64,000 nucleotides of DNA from an uncultured Tenacibaculum sp. (lineage in GTDB: Bacteria > Bacteroidota > Bacteroidia > Flavobacteriales > Flavobacteriaceae). Positions 34,597-44,546 of the stretch are shown here, piece after piece; position 1 is the stretch's first letter, and each line of letters opens with the position of its first letter. Both the position numbers and the translations under genes were made by a program. Below the pieces are notes generated by a model. It saw nothing but the letters and a program-made list of their open reading frames with translations, was not told where the DNA came from and did not search any database. The stretch spans positions 1-64,000 of the forward strand of contig NZ_CANNBW010000018.1 in assembly GCF_947502995.1 (NCBI RefSeq), in the 5' to 3' direction.

Positions 34597-36660
34597 CTAT
34601 TTTATAGCTACATTTTTATTAGACTTCCAATACAATATTTCTTTAATTAAAAATATGTTTGCGACTACCATTAAGAATAAAATCAGAATTTCTGAGACAT
34701 TACTCATCTCGTAAATAATAGCCGTTATCCAATGATAAATATTAAATAAGCCTAATAAAACTGCCCAAATCAAAGAAGTCCACTTAAACCATTTTTGAGC
34801 GAATTCTACAGTTAGAATTGCAAATAAAAACGCCATTCCTTCTAAAATAATTCTCCATTGATGAGCCCATCCTGGAATTTCTCCATCGGCTCCTTCTAAT
34901 ACTAAAGATTCTTGAAAATACACGTTTGCTATTCCGTAAACATGATGTATAATGAATCCGATAACCATGGTTAACCATAGTATGATAATTTTTGTTCGCA
35001 TTGCTATAAAGTTTTTATCTATTGTTTGTTCTTTTGATTGATGTAATTTTTCTTCTTCCTGCAACTGTAATTTGGCTGCTTTATAATCGATAGGATTCTT
35101 CGTAAATGAACTTTGAGCTTTTACTTTTTCATTTATTTTAGTGTAAGCCAATAAACTTATAATTCCAATACTTAACCATAACATATCTATAGTTAAAATA
35201 TCGTATTGATGCTCTTGAAAAGAAATCCATATCCATTGTTTAGAAACAATTCCGTTTACTATTGGAATTAAAACACCTGTAATTCCACCAAGTAATAAAC
35301 TGATCTTATTTATTTTGTAATTATCTCTTTTAAACCTCATGAAGAGTATCATCAAAATCCAAAGTATGAAGTAGAAATAATATATGGCAGATTGTGAATT
35401 TGTGAATCGTGTTCCAAATAATTTTATGAACAGAAAAGAAATTGCTGTTACTGGTAACATTGATAAACATATTGACAAATAAATATGCCCAATATTAGCT
35501 GTAAATAAACGCTGACTCAAAGTCATGCTTTTTTTATTTCTAGCTTCAACCCAAATTAAAACTCCCGATAGTATGACAAAACAAGTAATTAATGCTAAGA
35601 CGAAATAAATGATTTTCATCAAAACTCCCCCAAAATCACCAAAATGCAAACGAGTTAAGACTCGCTGTGTGTCTTCAATATAATTAAGTTCTCCTGGATT
35701 TTTATCTGCTTTTATTAATCCAGTTTCCATGTCAAAAATTACTCTTCCTAAACCAACAAATCTTTCTGAATCTTTCAACTCACCTTGAAGTACATACTTC
35801 ATATTAGTGCCGCCATAATTTCTTATAAATGCAGTAGTAAATTCAAACTCATTCCAAAAGGTATCGGATTTTTGGATAAAGTCATTAAAAAGAGGAAGCT
35901 TCTCTGTTGCTTTTTCTTTCCAGACATACGTTTTTCGTTCTGGACGAATATCTTCTAAAAGTTTGGTTTGATCTCCATTATAAAGAAAATTAGCAGGAAG
36001 TAAAACCAAAATGGATAAACAGAAATATGCTCCTGTTACTGCAAAAATAAATTGAAAAGGTAATCCTATAATTCCTAAAGCAGTATGTGCATCTGTCCAA
36101 ACTCTTTTTAAAGCAATCTTAGGATTGAATGTATAAAAATTTGAAACTATTTTTTTCCAATGTACTATCACTCCTGTGATAATTGCAAACAAGAAAAATA
36201 TGGCTACAAAACCTGCCAAATAAATTCCAATAATAGGAATTTGATGAAAGAAATGTAATCTGTACAGAAACTCTCCGATACCATAGTACTCGTGGTATTC
36301 TTTTCTTTCTTCAGTATGAATGTCTAGAGAAAAAAACTGTGCAGTTTTGCTCTTTTCTGTTGCTGTAGAATCTTGACTAGCTAAAAGATATACATAAATT
36401 TTATCTTCATGCTTCCCTAAATCTATTTGTAGATCTCTACCAGATAAATCATAATCTTTATTTAATGTTGCTAATAATTTATCATAATCGATATCCTTTC
36501 TATTGGTATAGGTAGATTTTTTTCCTTCTTCCCAAATTCCAATTTCATCTTTGAATAAAGCAAAAGCTCCAGCAAAAAAGATAATATATAATGCTACACT
36601 AATTACAATTCCACTTACAGTATGCGTATTGAAAAAAACATTGTAATTTCTATTACTCAT
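34597..36660 (-). CDS. PepSY-TM family membrane protein, probable siderophore-iron reductase
   Basis: A 687-aa protein. The start NVFFNTHTVSGIVISVALYI and the following IIFFAGAFALFKDE are typical of PepSY-associated membrane proteins. Further helices include GIYLAGFVAIFFLFAIITGV and IIYFVLALITCFVILSGVLI, with a periplasmic PepSY-like domain between them. A C-terminal four-helix part follows. Proteins of this type (FoxB/FsrB-like) reduce ferric siderophores at the inner membrane. It overlaps the preceding small gene by 4 bp and lies downstream of a TonB siderophore receptor, which supports iron use. Confidence 0.85.
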   Translation of the reverse strand: MSNRNYNVFFNTHTVSGIVISVALYIIFFAGAFALFKDEIGIWEEGKKSTYTNRKDIDYDKLLATLNKDYDLSGRDLQIDLGKHEDKIYVYLLASQDSTATEKSKTAQFFSLDIHTEERKEYHEYYGIGEFLYRLHFFHQIPIIGIYLAGFVAIFFLFAIITGVIVHWKKIVSNFYTFNPKIALKRVWTDAHTALGIIGLPFQFIFAVTGAYFCLSILVLLPANFLYNGDQTKLLEDIRPERKTYVWKEKATEKLPLFNDFIQKSDTFWNEFEFTTAFIRNYGGTNMKYVLQGELKDSERFVGLGRVIFDMETGLIKADKNPGELNYIEDTQRVLTRLHFGDFGGVLMKIIYFVLALITCFVILSGVLIWVEARNKKSMTLSQRLFTANIGHIYLSICLSMLPVTAISFLFIKLFGTRFTNSQSAIYYFYFILWILMILFMRFKRDNYKINKISLLLGGITGVLIPIVNGIVSKQWIWISFQEHQYDILTIDMLWLSIGIISLLAYTKINEKVKAQSSFTKNPIDYKAAKLQLQEEEKLHQSKEQTIDKNFIAMRTKIIILWLTMVIGFIIHHVYGIANVYFQESLVLEGADGEIPGWAHQWRIILEGMAFLFAILTVEFAQKWFKWTSLIWAVLLGLFNIYHWITAIIYEMSNVSEILILFLMVVANIFLIKEILYWKSNKNVAIK

Positions 36661-36962
36661 GATACAAATGGATTTTCTTTTTGAACTAAAGTGTATAGAA
36701 TAAAAAGTAACACAATAATCAACATATACATTAGTAGTGATTTAAATCCGTTTTTAAATAAAAAAGGAATTATCAATAATGTTCCCCAAATTATAAACAT
36801 GGTAAAAATTGATGTGATTAAAATCTCTTTATGAAATGGTAAAACCAAAGCTACAATCATATGTAGCAAAGCTGTTATGATATAGCCTCCAAGTATACCT
36901 GAAACAATTTTAGTTCCTTTATGCCAAAACGACGTTGTTAAGTATTTTCTGTTAGCTGGCAT
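36657..36962 (-). CDS. DUF3649-like small membrane protein
   Basis: A 101-aa protein with three hydrophobic segments. SGILGGYIITALLHMIVALV resembles the ILGGY motif of DUF3649 proteins that sit between siderophore receptors and PepSY proteins. It overlaps both neighbours (11 bp upstream, 4 bp downstream), so the three genes are one translation-coupled unit. Confidence 0.75.
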   Translation of the reverse strand: MPANRKYLTTSFWHKGTKIVSGILGGYIITALLHMIVALVLPFHKEILITSIFTMFIIWGTLLIIPFLFKNGFKSLLMYMLIIVLLFILYTLVQKENPFVS

Positions 36963-37293
36963 AATTCAATATTAGTTCGATTACAATAGAAAAAAACATA
37001 ACAAAAACGGTATAGTTTGTTTTAAATAACCGAAGTGGATATATACATATGATAAGGCTCAACAAACTACTTAAAGCAAATAACCAGAATAAAAAACCAA
37101 GTGTAAATCCGTAAGAAAACATAGCATAAATTAATGCTGAACATAATATCGTTAATCCAATTATTTTCTTGAAAGAAAATGACCTATTTAAGATACTATC
37201 TAACCATGAATTCTTAAATAAAACTACTTTGCTTGAAGTGCTATACATTACAAAAGCTCCTATTAATAAAATTGAAATTTCAACGGTTATCAT
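36952..37293 (-). CDS. DUF3325-like small membrane protein
   Basis: A 113-aa protein with three to four membrane helices, including FTLGFLFWLFALSSLLSLII ending in a YPLR motif, as in DUF3325. It is the first gene of the DUF3325-DUF3649-PepSY set, which in other bacteria follows TonB siderophore receptors. A terminator separates it from the receptor gene. Function unknown; a part in iron release is inferred from context. Confidence 0.7.
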   Translation of the reverse strand: MITVEISILLIGAFVMYSTSSKVVLFKNSWLDSILNRSFSFKKIIGLTILCSALIYAMFSYGFTLGFLFWLFALSSLLSLIICIYPLRLFKTNYTVFVMFFSIVIELILNYAS

Positions 37294-37312
37294 AATTTAA
37301 TTTTTTAATCAC

Positions 37313-37342
37313 AAAACTCTAAACCTTTTGATTTAGAGTTTT
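37313..37342 (-). terminator. Terminator of the TonB receptor gene
   Basis: A perfect 11-bp stem (AAAACTCTAAA/TTTAGAGTTTT) with an 8-nt loop, 34 bp beyond the stop codon at 37376. Confidence 0.85.
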
Positions 37343-37375
37343 GCTTTCATGGCTTTAGTTCAAATTACTTAAGTC

Positions 37376-39766
37376 TTAAAATTTGTATGTTAAAGCACCA
37401 AAGTAAGCTCTAGGTTGTTGGGGGGTAAGTGTACTCCAACCTTTGTAATACACCTCATCTGTTAAATTATTTACATTAAAACTTACTCTAAATTTTGCGT
37501 GGTCATAATACACTCCTGCATTAAATACTGTATATGCTGGAAGTGTAAACTCACCTACATGCGGATATCCTTCCATAGTGTTGTAATCACTTGATCCATT
37601 AAATCCTGCAGTAATTCCTAAGTTTTTAATTTTACCTTCTTGGAATCTGTAATCTGCCCAAAAGTTATAGGTAAACTCTGCTCCTGCTTCACCAAATCTC
37701 TGACCAATTAATAATGGATTAGAAGTTGACTCAACTATTTCTGAGTCGTTGTAAGCAAAACCTCCTCTAAGGTTTAAACCATCAACAGGATATGCATTAA
37801 AGTCTAATTCAATTCCTTGACTCTTTACTTTTCCGTCTTGTTGTTGTGTAGCTCCAAATCCAATAATTTTATTATCAATTGTAATATTGTAGTAACTTAT
37901 TGTAGTTTCTAATTTATTTCCAAATAAGTTTGCTTTTACTCCTCCTTCAAACTGATCTGCATTTTCTAAATCAAAAGAACGTAATACTAATGGAGAAGTT
38001 AAATCACCTGGAATTGAGTTTGCTAATACAGGATTCACATAATTAAATCCATTTTGGTAATTAGCAAATACAGAAAGCTTATTTAAAATTGGCTGATAAA
38101 CCACACCTACTTTTGGTGAAAATGTAGATTTGGTATATTCCGTTGCATTATCTAACTCTGTATTTTTATCTCCTTGGTAATCGAAACGATCGTAACGTAC
38201 ACCTGCCATTACAGATAGTTCTGGTAAAATATTAATCACATCAGATACATAAGCACTTAATACATTTTGATTCACATTTGTATTCGCATTAACAGCTCCA
38301 GTAAGTGCTAAATCTAAATTATTTCTATTCGTTGGTAAACCTTGAATTAACTGTCCTTGTGCTGTAATTACATTTAATAATCTAAAATCTGAACTGTTAT
38401 CAATATTCTGAGTTTCTAAATAATCAACACCAACTAATACACGATTACGAATAGTTCCTAATTTAAAATCTCCAGTAAAATTTTGTTGAATATCTAAAGA
38501 ATTTGTTTCAGCATCACTTCTTTGTCCTACCGTTGCAAAGAAAGGATTAGGTTGTGTTGCATCTAAAGGATTCGCAAAAATATTATTGATAAATGTGTAA
38601 TAACCTTTAGATTCTGCACTACTTCCAGAAATAATAGTTTGTGAAGACCAATTATCTGTAATCTTATACGCAATTTCTCCTCTAAAGTTTTGAGTTGGAT
38701 TACTTATTTGAAGACTGTTATCGGTAAAAGATAAATTAGGATCGTAATTTAATGTTTCTAAATTACTGAATGCTAAAGGTCCTAATCTGTTTAAGAATAA
38801 GAAAACAGGATTGGTTTGTTTATTTCCTGAAACTTCATAATTAAAGTTTAACGTTAATCGATCGTTAACCTGATATGAAATAGCTGGCGCCATAAATACT
38901 GATTCTCTTAAACCAGCATCTTGAAAACTATCTTCTGACTGAAAACCTGCATTAAATCGAATAGAAAATTTCTCACTACTATCTGTAGTATTTACGTCTA
39001 ATGCTAACTTTTTAAACCCGAATGATCCACCGCCAACAGATATTGTTCCGCCAGTACCTTTGTATGGTTTTTTAGTCACGATGTTTATTAAACCTCCGTA
39101 AGAAGTAACTGTACTTCCGAATAATGTAGCAGATGGCCCTTTTATTACCTCAACACGTTCTACATTAAATGGATTAATAAAACCATTTGTAATACCTGGC
39201 ATTCCATTTACTAATTGTGGCTGTGTAGCGAAACCACGAATAGAATAATATCCTGCTCCATCTCCAGGTCTTCCTGTTGATTGCCATAATTTATCAACTC
39301 CAACAGCATTCTTTAAAGCATCTTCAAAATTATTTACATTTTGAGAAACTAATAATTCATCTGTAATTGTACTGTAAACCTGAGAATTTTCAATATTTTT
39401 TAAAGGCAGCTTAGCTACATAAGCTGTTTTTTTCCTTGAAAACTTATTCTTTTGATTGGTGATTGTTACTTCTTTTAACAGTTCATTTCCTTCATAAAGA
39501 ACTATAACTGAATTACTAGTTAATTCTGAAACACGAATCGTTTTTGTTTTAAAACCTAAGTAAGAAAGAACGATTATATCGTTTTCTTCAGCTTCTACTG
39601 AAAACTTTCCATCTATGTCTGTTTCAAACTGTTTAGTTGTCTCCTTTATTATTATAGTAACCCCCGGTAAAGAGACATTGTTGTTATCTACAACCTTCCC
39701 GCTTATTTGTGCATTATTTACAACACTATATAAACACAGCAGAAAAAAAAGTATAATTTTTTTCAT
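37376..39766 (-). CDS. TonB-dependent siderophore receptor
   Basis: A 796-aa outer-membrane receptor. The signal peptide (MKKIILFFLLCLYSVVNNA) is followed by a CarboxypepD_reg-like domain (ISGKVVDNNNVSLPGVTIII). The plug follows at about residues 130-240 (GYYSIRGFATQPQLVNGMPG and VEVIKGPSATLFGS). The barrel ends in the expected aromatic (ALTYKF). Plug motifs resemble ferrichrome/hydroxamate receptors. It stands next to the siderophore biosynthesis run and is transcribed away from an AraC regulator. The substrate is probably the hydroxamate made by the neighbouring genes. Confidence 0.93.
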   Translation of the reverse strand: MKKIILFFLLCLYSVVNNAQISGKVVDNNNVSLPGVTIIIKETTKQFETDIDGKFSVEAEENDIIVLSYLGFKTKTIRVSELTSNSVIVLYEGNELLKEVTITNQKNKFSRKKTAYVAKLPLKNIENSQVYSTITDELLVSQNVNNFEDALKNAVGVDKLWQSTGRPGDGAGYYSIRGFATQPQLVNGMPGITNGFINPFNVERVEVIKGPSATLFGSTVTSYGGLINIVTKKPYKGTGGTISVGGGSFGFKKLALDVNTTDSSEKFSIRFNAGFQSEDSFQDAGLRESVFMAPAISYQVNDRLTLNFNYEVSGNKQTNPVFLFLNRLGPLAFSNLETLNYDPNLSFTDNSLQISNPTQNFRGEIAYKITDNWSSQTIISGSSAESKGYYTFINNIFANPLDATQPNPFFATVGQRSDAETNSLDIQQNFTGDFKLGTIRNRVLVGVDYLETQNIDNSSDFRLLNVITAQGQLIQGLPTNRNNLDLALTGAVNANTNVNQNVLSAYVSDVINILPELSVMAGVRYDRFDYQGDKNTELDNATEYTKSTFSPKVGVVYQPILNKLSVFANYQNGFNYVNPVLANSIPGDLTSPLVLRSFDLENADQFEGGVKANLFGNKLETTISYYNITIDNKIIGFGATQQQDGKVKSQGIELDFNAYPVDGLNLRGGFAYNDSEIVESTSNPLLIGQRFGEAGAEFTYNFWADYRFQEGKIKNLGITAGFNGSSDYNTMEGYPHVGEFTLPAYTVFNAGVYYDHAKFRVSFNVNNLTDEVYYKGWSTLTPQQPRAYFGALTYKF

Positions 39767-39804
39767 TTATTTTTATTTAGACTGATTAAATATTATGTTT
39801 GCAG

Positions 39805-39834
39805 CAAATGTATAATGTTCCCCGAATACTGCAA
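39805..39834 (-). promoter_or_regulatory. Promoter of the TonB receptor gene
   Basis: On the minus strand, TTG (39832-39834), 19 bp, then TACATTTG (39805-39812). This is a full match to the Bacteroidota consensus TTG-N19-21-TAnnTTTG, 38 bp before the ATG. Confidence 0.7.
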
Positions 39835-39914
39835 AATAATTTAGAATAATTTTAAATAACAAAACAAAGTTTATTATTCGAGCACAAAATTATTTACAGT
39901 AATGACTATTTAAA

Positions 39915-39940
39915 TGACGTAACTGGGATAAAAAATGACG
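39915..39940. promoter_or_regulatory. Candidate AraC-regulator operator at the AraC gene
   Basis: Direct repeats TGACG (39915) and TGACG (39936), 21 bp apart, enclose GGATAAAAAA. The same arrangement recurs at 53540-53565 before the siderophore operon. It ends 4 bp before the AraC start codon, suggesting autorepression, and lies upstream of the divergent receptor promoter. Confidence 0.6.
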
Positions 39941-39944
39941 AACT

Positions 39945-40910
39945 ATGGAAACTATTAATATAATAGTTGATGCGACTAATGAATATGTTTTAGATGACAT
40001 TCTTGAATTAAAAGAGATAGATGAACATTGTGGTTTAACTACTAAAAAATATAGTCTTAAAAAAGAATTAGGTTCTGGAGAAGTTATCTCTTGGAATTTT
40101 GAAGGTTTAATGGTGAGAAAAAGAGTGTTTTCTTTTAACAACCCTATTAGATTTAAAGGTTTTTATGAAATGGATTCCTTAGTATATTCTGTATTATTAA
40201 AAGGTAAGAAACAACTCTTTATTCCAAATCCTAAGATTGAATTAATTCAAGAAGAAATGGAAAGCTGCATTTCATTTATTAGTAAAACAAACGGATATAT
40301 CGCTTATCCTAAAAATATAACAATTAAAGAAATTGTGATTAAGATGTCTGATGAGTTCATAAAGAAACATAGTTTATCTTCTTCTTTTCCAATACATGAA
40401 AATTATGCTATAGAAAATCTTCGAGAGAATTTTACAAATCAATTGGATTATAAGACTGAAAATATCATTAATGAAATCGTATCAGATGATAAATCGGGAT
40501 TATTAAAACGTTTATTTTTAGAATCTAAAGCTTTAGAATTATTAATGCTACAATTTGATAACAAAAAGAAAGGCATTAATAATTCTACTACTTTAAAGAA
40601 AACATATCTTGTTAGAGATTTAATCGTTAACAATTTACACACACAATATTCTGTGAATGAATTATCTAAAAAAGCATTTTTAAATGAATTTCTTTTAAAG
40701 AAAGAATTCAAAAAAACATTCGGAATAACTATTTTCGAATTTGCACTTCAGGAACGTATGAAAGAAGCTAAACTACTTCTTATAAACAGTACAAAACCAA
40801 TTTATGAAATTGCTGAACTTGTTGGCTATAAAAATCCCACTCATTTTTCTGCAGCGTTTAAGAAAATTGAAAAATTAACTCCTAAACAATTTCGAAATAA
40901 AGAACAATAA
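39945..40910 (+). CDS. AraC-family regulator of siderophore genes
   Basis: A 321-aa regulator. The N-terminal about 200 residues are a sensing domain without a cupin motif that I recognise. Residues about 225-318 are the double helix-turn-helix: first HTH around YSVNELSKKAFLNEFLLKKE, second around PIYEIAELVGYKNPTHFSAA, ending FKKIEKLTPKQFRNK. Position and arrangement resemble PchR/YbtA-type regulators that sense the ferric siderophore and activate receptor and biosynthesis genes. It is divergent from the TonB receptor. Its likely binding site is described at 39915-39940. Confidence 0.88.
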   Translation: METINIIVDATNEYVLDDILELKEIDEHCGLTTKKYSLKKELGSGEVISWNFEGLMVRKRVFSFNNPIRFKGFYEMDSLVYSVLLKGKKQLFIPNPKIELIQEEMESCISFISKTNGYIAYPKNITIKEIVIKMSDEFIKKHSLSSSFPIHENYAIENLRENFTNQLDYKTENIINEIVSDDKSGLLKRLFLESKALELLMLQFDNKKKGINNSTTLKKTYLVRDLIVNNLHTQYSVNELSKKAFLNEFLLKKEFKKTFGITIFEFALQERMKEAKLLLINSTKPIYEIAELVGYKNPTHFSAAFKKIEKLTPKQFRNKEQ

Positions 40911-40911
40911 T

Positions 40912-41823
40912 TTAAGCTATGCTTTTTTCTTTCTTAGCTTTTTCTCTATAATACCTTGCTTTTTTTCCTCCATCAATATGATTCCAGCCTGGCGGCATAA
41001 AAATGTATTTTATTTTATCTAAAAGAGTAGGTGCATTTTTAATGTCAATCCATAATTCTTTCCAAAGTAAAAACTGAACATGCCAAAAACTCTCACTATT
41101 TAACGTATCATGCATTACGCCATACTCTATTTTTTCTTCTTGTATTTCTTTCTGAAAGGTTTTAAATAAACGATCCCAAATACTAAATGTTTCTCCATAA
41201 TTTCTATCTAAATACACATGATTTCTAGCATGATGTACACGATGTACAGATGGAGTTACAAGAATTTTTTCTAACCATTTATGTTTCCAAACATACTTTT
41301 CATTGATATGCGTTAAAGTTGCATATAATCTTGCAACAGGCTCTATAACAAAAATCATAAAAGGATGAAATCCAAGAATAGGCAACCAAATAAAATTAAA
41401 AGGAGTAAAAAATACATCAAAAATAGATCCCCTTGCAACTACTGTTAAATTCATTTCTTCTGCTGTATGATGAACGCCATGAATACACCATAAAACTCTA
41501 ACTTTATGACCTAGAAAATGAATAAAAAACACAGTAAAATCATATAATAAATACGCCAAAATCCAATTATACCAACTAAAATCTAAATTGAATAACTTAT
41601 GTTCGTATAACCAAAACATAGTTCCTACAATAAAAATTTTAGCTAATAAGAAATACGGAATACTTTGAATTAAATAAGAAAGAATACTTACTATACTTTC
41701 TTTTTTCTTTTCAATATAATTAGTTAGAAAAAGTATTCCTAACTCTAATAACATAAGTACTAAGACAATTACACTCATATGTGCTAAATGTCCTGACAGA
41801 ATCTCTAGTGATGTTAAATTCAT
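40912..41823 (-). CDS. Sterol desaturase/fatty acid hydroxylase family membrane protein
   Basis: A 303-aa membrane di-iron enzyme. Histidine clusters are HFLGH, HGVHH and VHRVHHARNH, as in the FA_hydroxylase superfamily, between helices such as MSVIVLVLMLLELGILFLTN. Members hydroxylate lipid or sterol substrates with oxygen. It is the last gene of the siderophore run, 1 bp after the hydrolase gene. Whether it modifies a siderophore or a lipid is unknown. It converges with the AraC gene, 1 bp apart. Confidence 0.85.
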   Translation of the reverse strand: MNLTSLEILSGHLAHMSVIVLVLMLLELGILFLTNYIEKKKESIVSILSYLIQSIPYFLLAKIFIVGTMFWLYEHKLFNLDFSWYNWILAYLLYDFTVFFIHFLGHKVRVLWCIHGVHHTAEEMNLTVVARGSIFDVFFTPFNFIWLPILGFHPFMIFVIEPVARLYATLTHINEKYVWKHKWLEKILVTPSVHRVHHARNHVYLDRNYGETFSIWDRLFKTFQKEIQEEKIEYGVMHDTLNSESFWHVQFLLWKELWIDIKNAPTLLDKIKYIFMPPGWNHIDGGKKARYYREKAKKEKSIA

Positions 41824-41824
41824 T

Positions 41825-42850
41825 TTATTGATTTGAAAAAGTTGTAGTTAAAAAGTTAGCAATTTGCTCGAGAGCTGCTTTTGAAGCCGTAGTGTTTCTT
41901 AATGCATTAAGTACTATAAAATCATGAATAGTTCCTCCGTATCTTGTAGAAATTACAGGAACATTAGCCATACGTAACTTCTTAGCATAAGCTTCTCCTT
42001 CATCACGTAGCACATCGTATTCAGCTGTTATTAATAATGTTTTTGGAAGTTCTTTTAACTCTTTTATAGTTGCTTTTAAAGGAGCTACAGTTGATAAATT
42101 GTGTGTTTTCACATCTGGTGTATAGACTTCAAAAAACCATTGCATTGTTGCTCTAGATAAATAATGTCCTTTTGAAAATTGATGATAAGATGCTGTATTT
42201 AAATTCGTATCTGTAACCGGATATAATAGTACTTGTCCGCTTAACTTAAATTCTTTTCTTTTCTTTGTCATTAAAGCAATTACAGTTGCCATGTTTCCGC
42301 CAGCACTATCTCCTCCAACAATAATCTTTTTAGAGTTTAAACCTAATTTTTCTCCAAATTTGCTGATGTATAATGTTGCTAAATACGCTTCTTCATTTGC
42401 AACCGGATACTTTATTTCTGGTGTTCTAGAATATTCAACAAAAACTACCGCCGCTTTAGCTTTATCTGAAATATCAGACATTAAACGCTTATGGGTTTCA
42501 AAACTATTATAAGCCCAACCTCCACCATGAAAATACATTAATACAGGTAATAACTCCTTATTATTTATAGGTTTAGTAATAATAACATTAACGTTTTTAT
42601 TGCGAAGCTCAAACGAATGTTTTTCAAAAGTTACTTTACTGTAAGAAATTGAACTATCTCTTTGCATATTTTCCATTGCATTTCTGGCAATGTTAATAGG
42701 CAGTTCATGAATTGGCGGACCATCATAAGAATGAATAACTTCTAAAAATTGTTGAACCGTAGGATCTAATCCATAACTTCCTGCGAGTTTAGCTTGAGCA
42801 AGAATACTGTATTGCAAAAAAGCAACACATAAGAAAATCATAAACCTCAT
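41825..42850 (-). CDS. Secreted alpha/beta hydrolase (HSL-like esterase)
   Basis: A 341-aa protein with a signal peptide (MRFMIFLCVAFLQYSILAQ). It has the HSL-family oxyanion motif FHGGGWAYN, a nucleophile Ser in GGDSAGGN, an Asp in AEYDVLRDEG and a His in GTIHDF. These form a complete catalytic triad. A periplasmic esterase in a siderophore run could cleave the siderophore or an ester-linked decoration; this is inference. It is separated by 2 bp from the preceding gene. Confidence 0.88.
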   Translation of the reverse strand: MRFMIFLCVAFLQYSILAQAKLAGSYGLDPTVQQFLEVIHSYDGPPIHELPINIARNAMENMQRDSSISYSKVTFEKHSFELRNKNVNVIITKPINNKELLPVLMYFHGGGWAYNSFETHKRLMSDISDKAKAAVVFVEYSRTPEIKYPVANEEAYLATLYISKFGEKLGLNSKKIIVGGDSAGGNMATVIALMTKKRKEFKLSGQVLLYPVTDTNLNTASYHQFSKGHYLSRATMQWFFEVYTPDVKTHNLSTVAPLKATIKELKELPKTLLITAEYDVLRDEGEAYAKKLRMANVPVISTRYGGTIHDFIVLNALRNTTASKAALEQIANFLTTTFSNQ

Positions 42851-42852
42851 TA

Positions 42853-43953
42853 CTAAACTGTTTGTTGAATTAATCTTGCTTTCTTTTTTCTCTTAGGAAT
42901 AACATATGAATTATAGATATACAACAATAAGAATGTTCCTAAATTGATACCGAAAATGATCAGTAGTGTGATTGGTTCATTGTAATGAGAAAAATTTGCA
43001 AAAGGCAGTAACCAATAAATTAAAACCCATTGAAGAATATAAAAAGGTGTGACATTTTTACTGCAATAGAATAATAATTTACTGATATAATTTTCTTTCG
43101 GAAGTAATAATTCTATTCGATAATAGACCCAAAATAATACTAATAAAATTCCCATTAATCCCATACTTCCTCCAGGACCTAAATGATAATAATCTCCGAA
43201 ATGATATTCGTAATTATAGTCACAAAGTAATTTACCAATGATTAAAAAAACTATTCCGAAATATAGCATCGGTTTAAATAAAGATTGATTAGCGTCTTCT
43301 GGTTTATCTTGATAGCTTAAACCAAAATATAAGCCTACTAAAATGAAAGATAACCAAGGAAATAATGGAAAATAAACATCAAAATTATTACCCCATAGTA
43401 AATTTAATATGTAATCGATTACAGGAACTCCAAGTTGAAAGCCACTTACAACTTTAGACAGCCACATGATTATTAAAGCTAGAATGATTAATACATATTT
43501 ATTTTTAATTAGAAATTTAAAAGAAAGTCCGATTAAGAATAATGAAATCCCTACCAATTGAAACATATCTCCTTTTAAAAAATAATTCCACATTCTATCA
43601 GGAATATTAAGTGCTAAACCACTAGCTTCAACAAAGCTTTCTGGAAAACCTCCAAAAAGCAATAAAGGCACAATAAATCTTAGAAAATTTAAGACATAAC
43701 CCAAAGCGATAATTAATAAAGCTTTCCTTAGAATTCCACTTCTATTTGCATTTCTAGAGAAGGCAAAAGAAATTCCCATTACAATAAGAAATATAGGTGA
43801 ACCTCTTTCTAGTAATTGTACAAAATTACCAGTAACAGTATTTTCCCAAGTTTCCATACTTGAATAAAGCATCATTACATGTACAGGTATCATCATCAAA
43901 ACACTAAAGCCTCTAACGAAATCAACTCCTCTTACTCTATTTTGTTTTTTCAT
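42853..43953 (-). CDS. Polytopic membrane protein, DUF1624/acyltransferase-like
   Basis: A 366-aa protein with about ten membrane helices. The N-terminal RGVDFVRGFSVLMMIPVHVM and LERGSPIFLIVMGISFAFSR resemble the DUF1624/HGSNAT-like family of integral-membrane acyltransferases, with a histidine in the first helix. It could acylate an exported molecule. The assignment is by motif only. It lies 10 bp after the nitroreductase gene. Confidence 0.75.
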   Translation of the reverse strand: MKKQNRVRGVDFVRGFSVLMMIPVHVMMLYSSMETWENTVTGNFVQLLERGSPIFLIVMGISFAFSRNANRSGILRKALLIIALGYVLNFLRFIVPLLLFGGFPESFVEASGLALNIPDRMWNYFLKGDMFQLVGISLFLIGLSFKFLIKNKYVLIILALIIMWLSKVVSGFQLGVPVIDYILNLLWGNNFDVYFPLFPWLSFILVGLYFGLSYQDKPEDANQSLFKPMLYFGIVFLIIGKLLCDYNYEYHFGDYYHLGPGGSMGLMGILLVLFWVYYRIELLLPKENYISKLLFYCSKNVTPFYILQWVLIYWLLPFANFSHYNEPITLLIIFGINLGTFLLLYIYNSYVIPKRKKKARLIQQTV

Positions 43954-43963
43954 TTAATTTGAT

Positions 43964-44545
43964 TTAATTTTTAAAATCCCAAGTCAATTTTTTAGACAAT
44001 GGTTTTCTTCTTCTATTGCCTAATACAATATTCTCTTTCAATTTCCCCATGAATAAGATTCCTAAAAACTGTTCCCTTTCTTCTAAAGGAATTCTTTTTC
44101 CGTATTCCATAGTTGCTGAAGCTGTATCCCAATAACAACCGATATTTGCAGCAGTACAGCTTAACCACATATTTTGAACTGCACAGGAAATTGCTGCAAT
44201 TTCTTCCCATTCTGGAAGTTGTGCTCTTTTACTAGGTTGAAAAATTACACCTAACAGCGTAGCATTTTTCGCATATTGCTTTGTAGATTGAAAACGTTCT
44301 GTAGAAAACTCTTTTTCAGTATATAATTCTCGGTAATATTTTGCCATAAACTCACCTAATGCTAATTTGTGATTTCCTTCTAAAACCACAAATCTCCATG
44401 GTTGCGTTAGTTTATGAGTTGGTGCCCATAATCCATTCGACACAATATTTTCAATAGTTTCTTTGGATAATTGTTCTTCTGAAAAATCGTATGCATATGT
44501 TGATCTTCTATCTTTAATCAACTTAGTAATTGCTTCAAAAGTCAT
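43964..44545 (-). CDS. Nitroreductase-family flavoprotein
   Basis: A 193-aa FMN-dependent oxidoreductase. The start FEAITKLIKDRRSTYAYDFS carries the RRS motif for FMN phosphate, and WAPTHKLTQPWRFVVLEG and GCYWDTAS fit the family. The role in the siderophore run is not obvious; it might reduce a biosynthetic intermediate or release iron. It lies 1 bp after the NIS synthetase gene. Confidence 0.88.
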   Translation of the reverse strand: MTFEAITKLIKDRRSTYAYDFSEEQLSKETIENIVSNGLWAPTHKLTQPWRFVVLEGNHKLALGEFMAKYYRELYTEKEFSTERFQSTKQYAKNATLLGVIFQPSKRAQLPEWEEIAAISCAVQNMWLSCTAANIGCYWDTASATMEYGKRIPLEEREQFLGILFMGKLKENIVLGNRRRKPLSKKLTWDFKN

Positions 44546-44546
44546 A

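Noticed and set aside
34784..34978. 64-codon minus-strand frame inside the PepSY protein gene
   Set aside because: Alternative frame of a well-supported gene, no motif.
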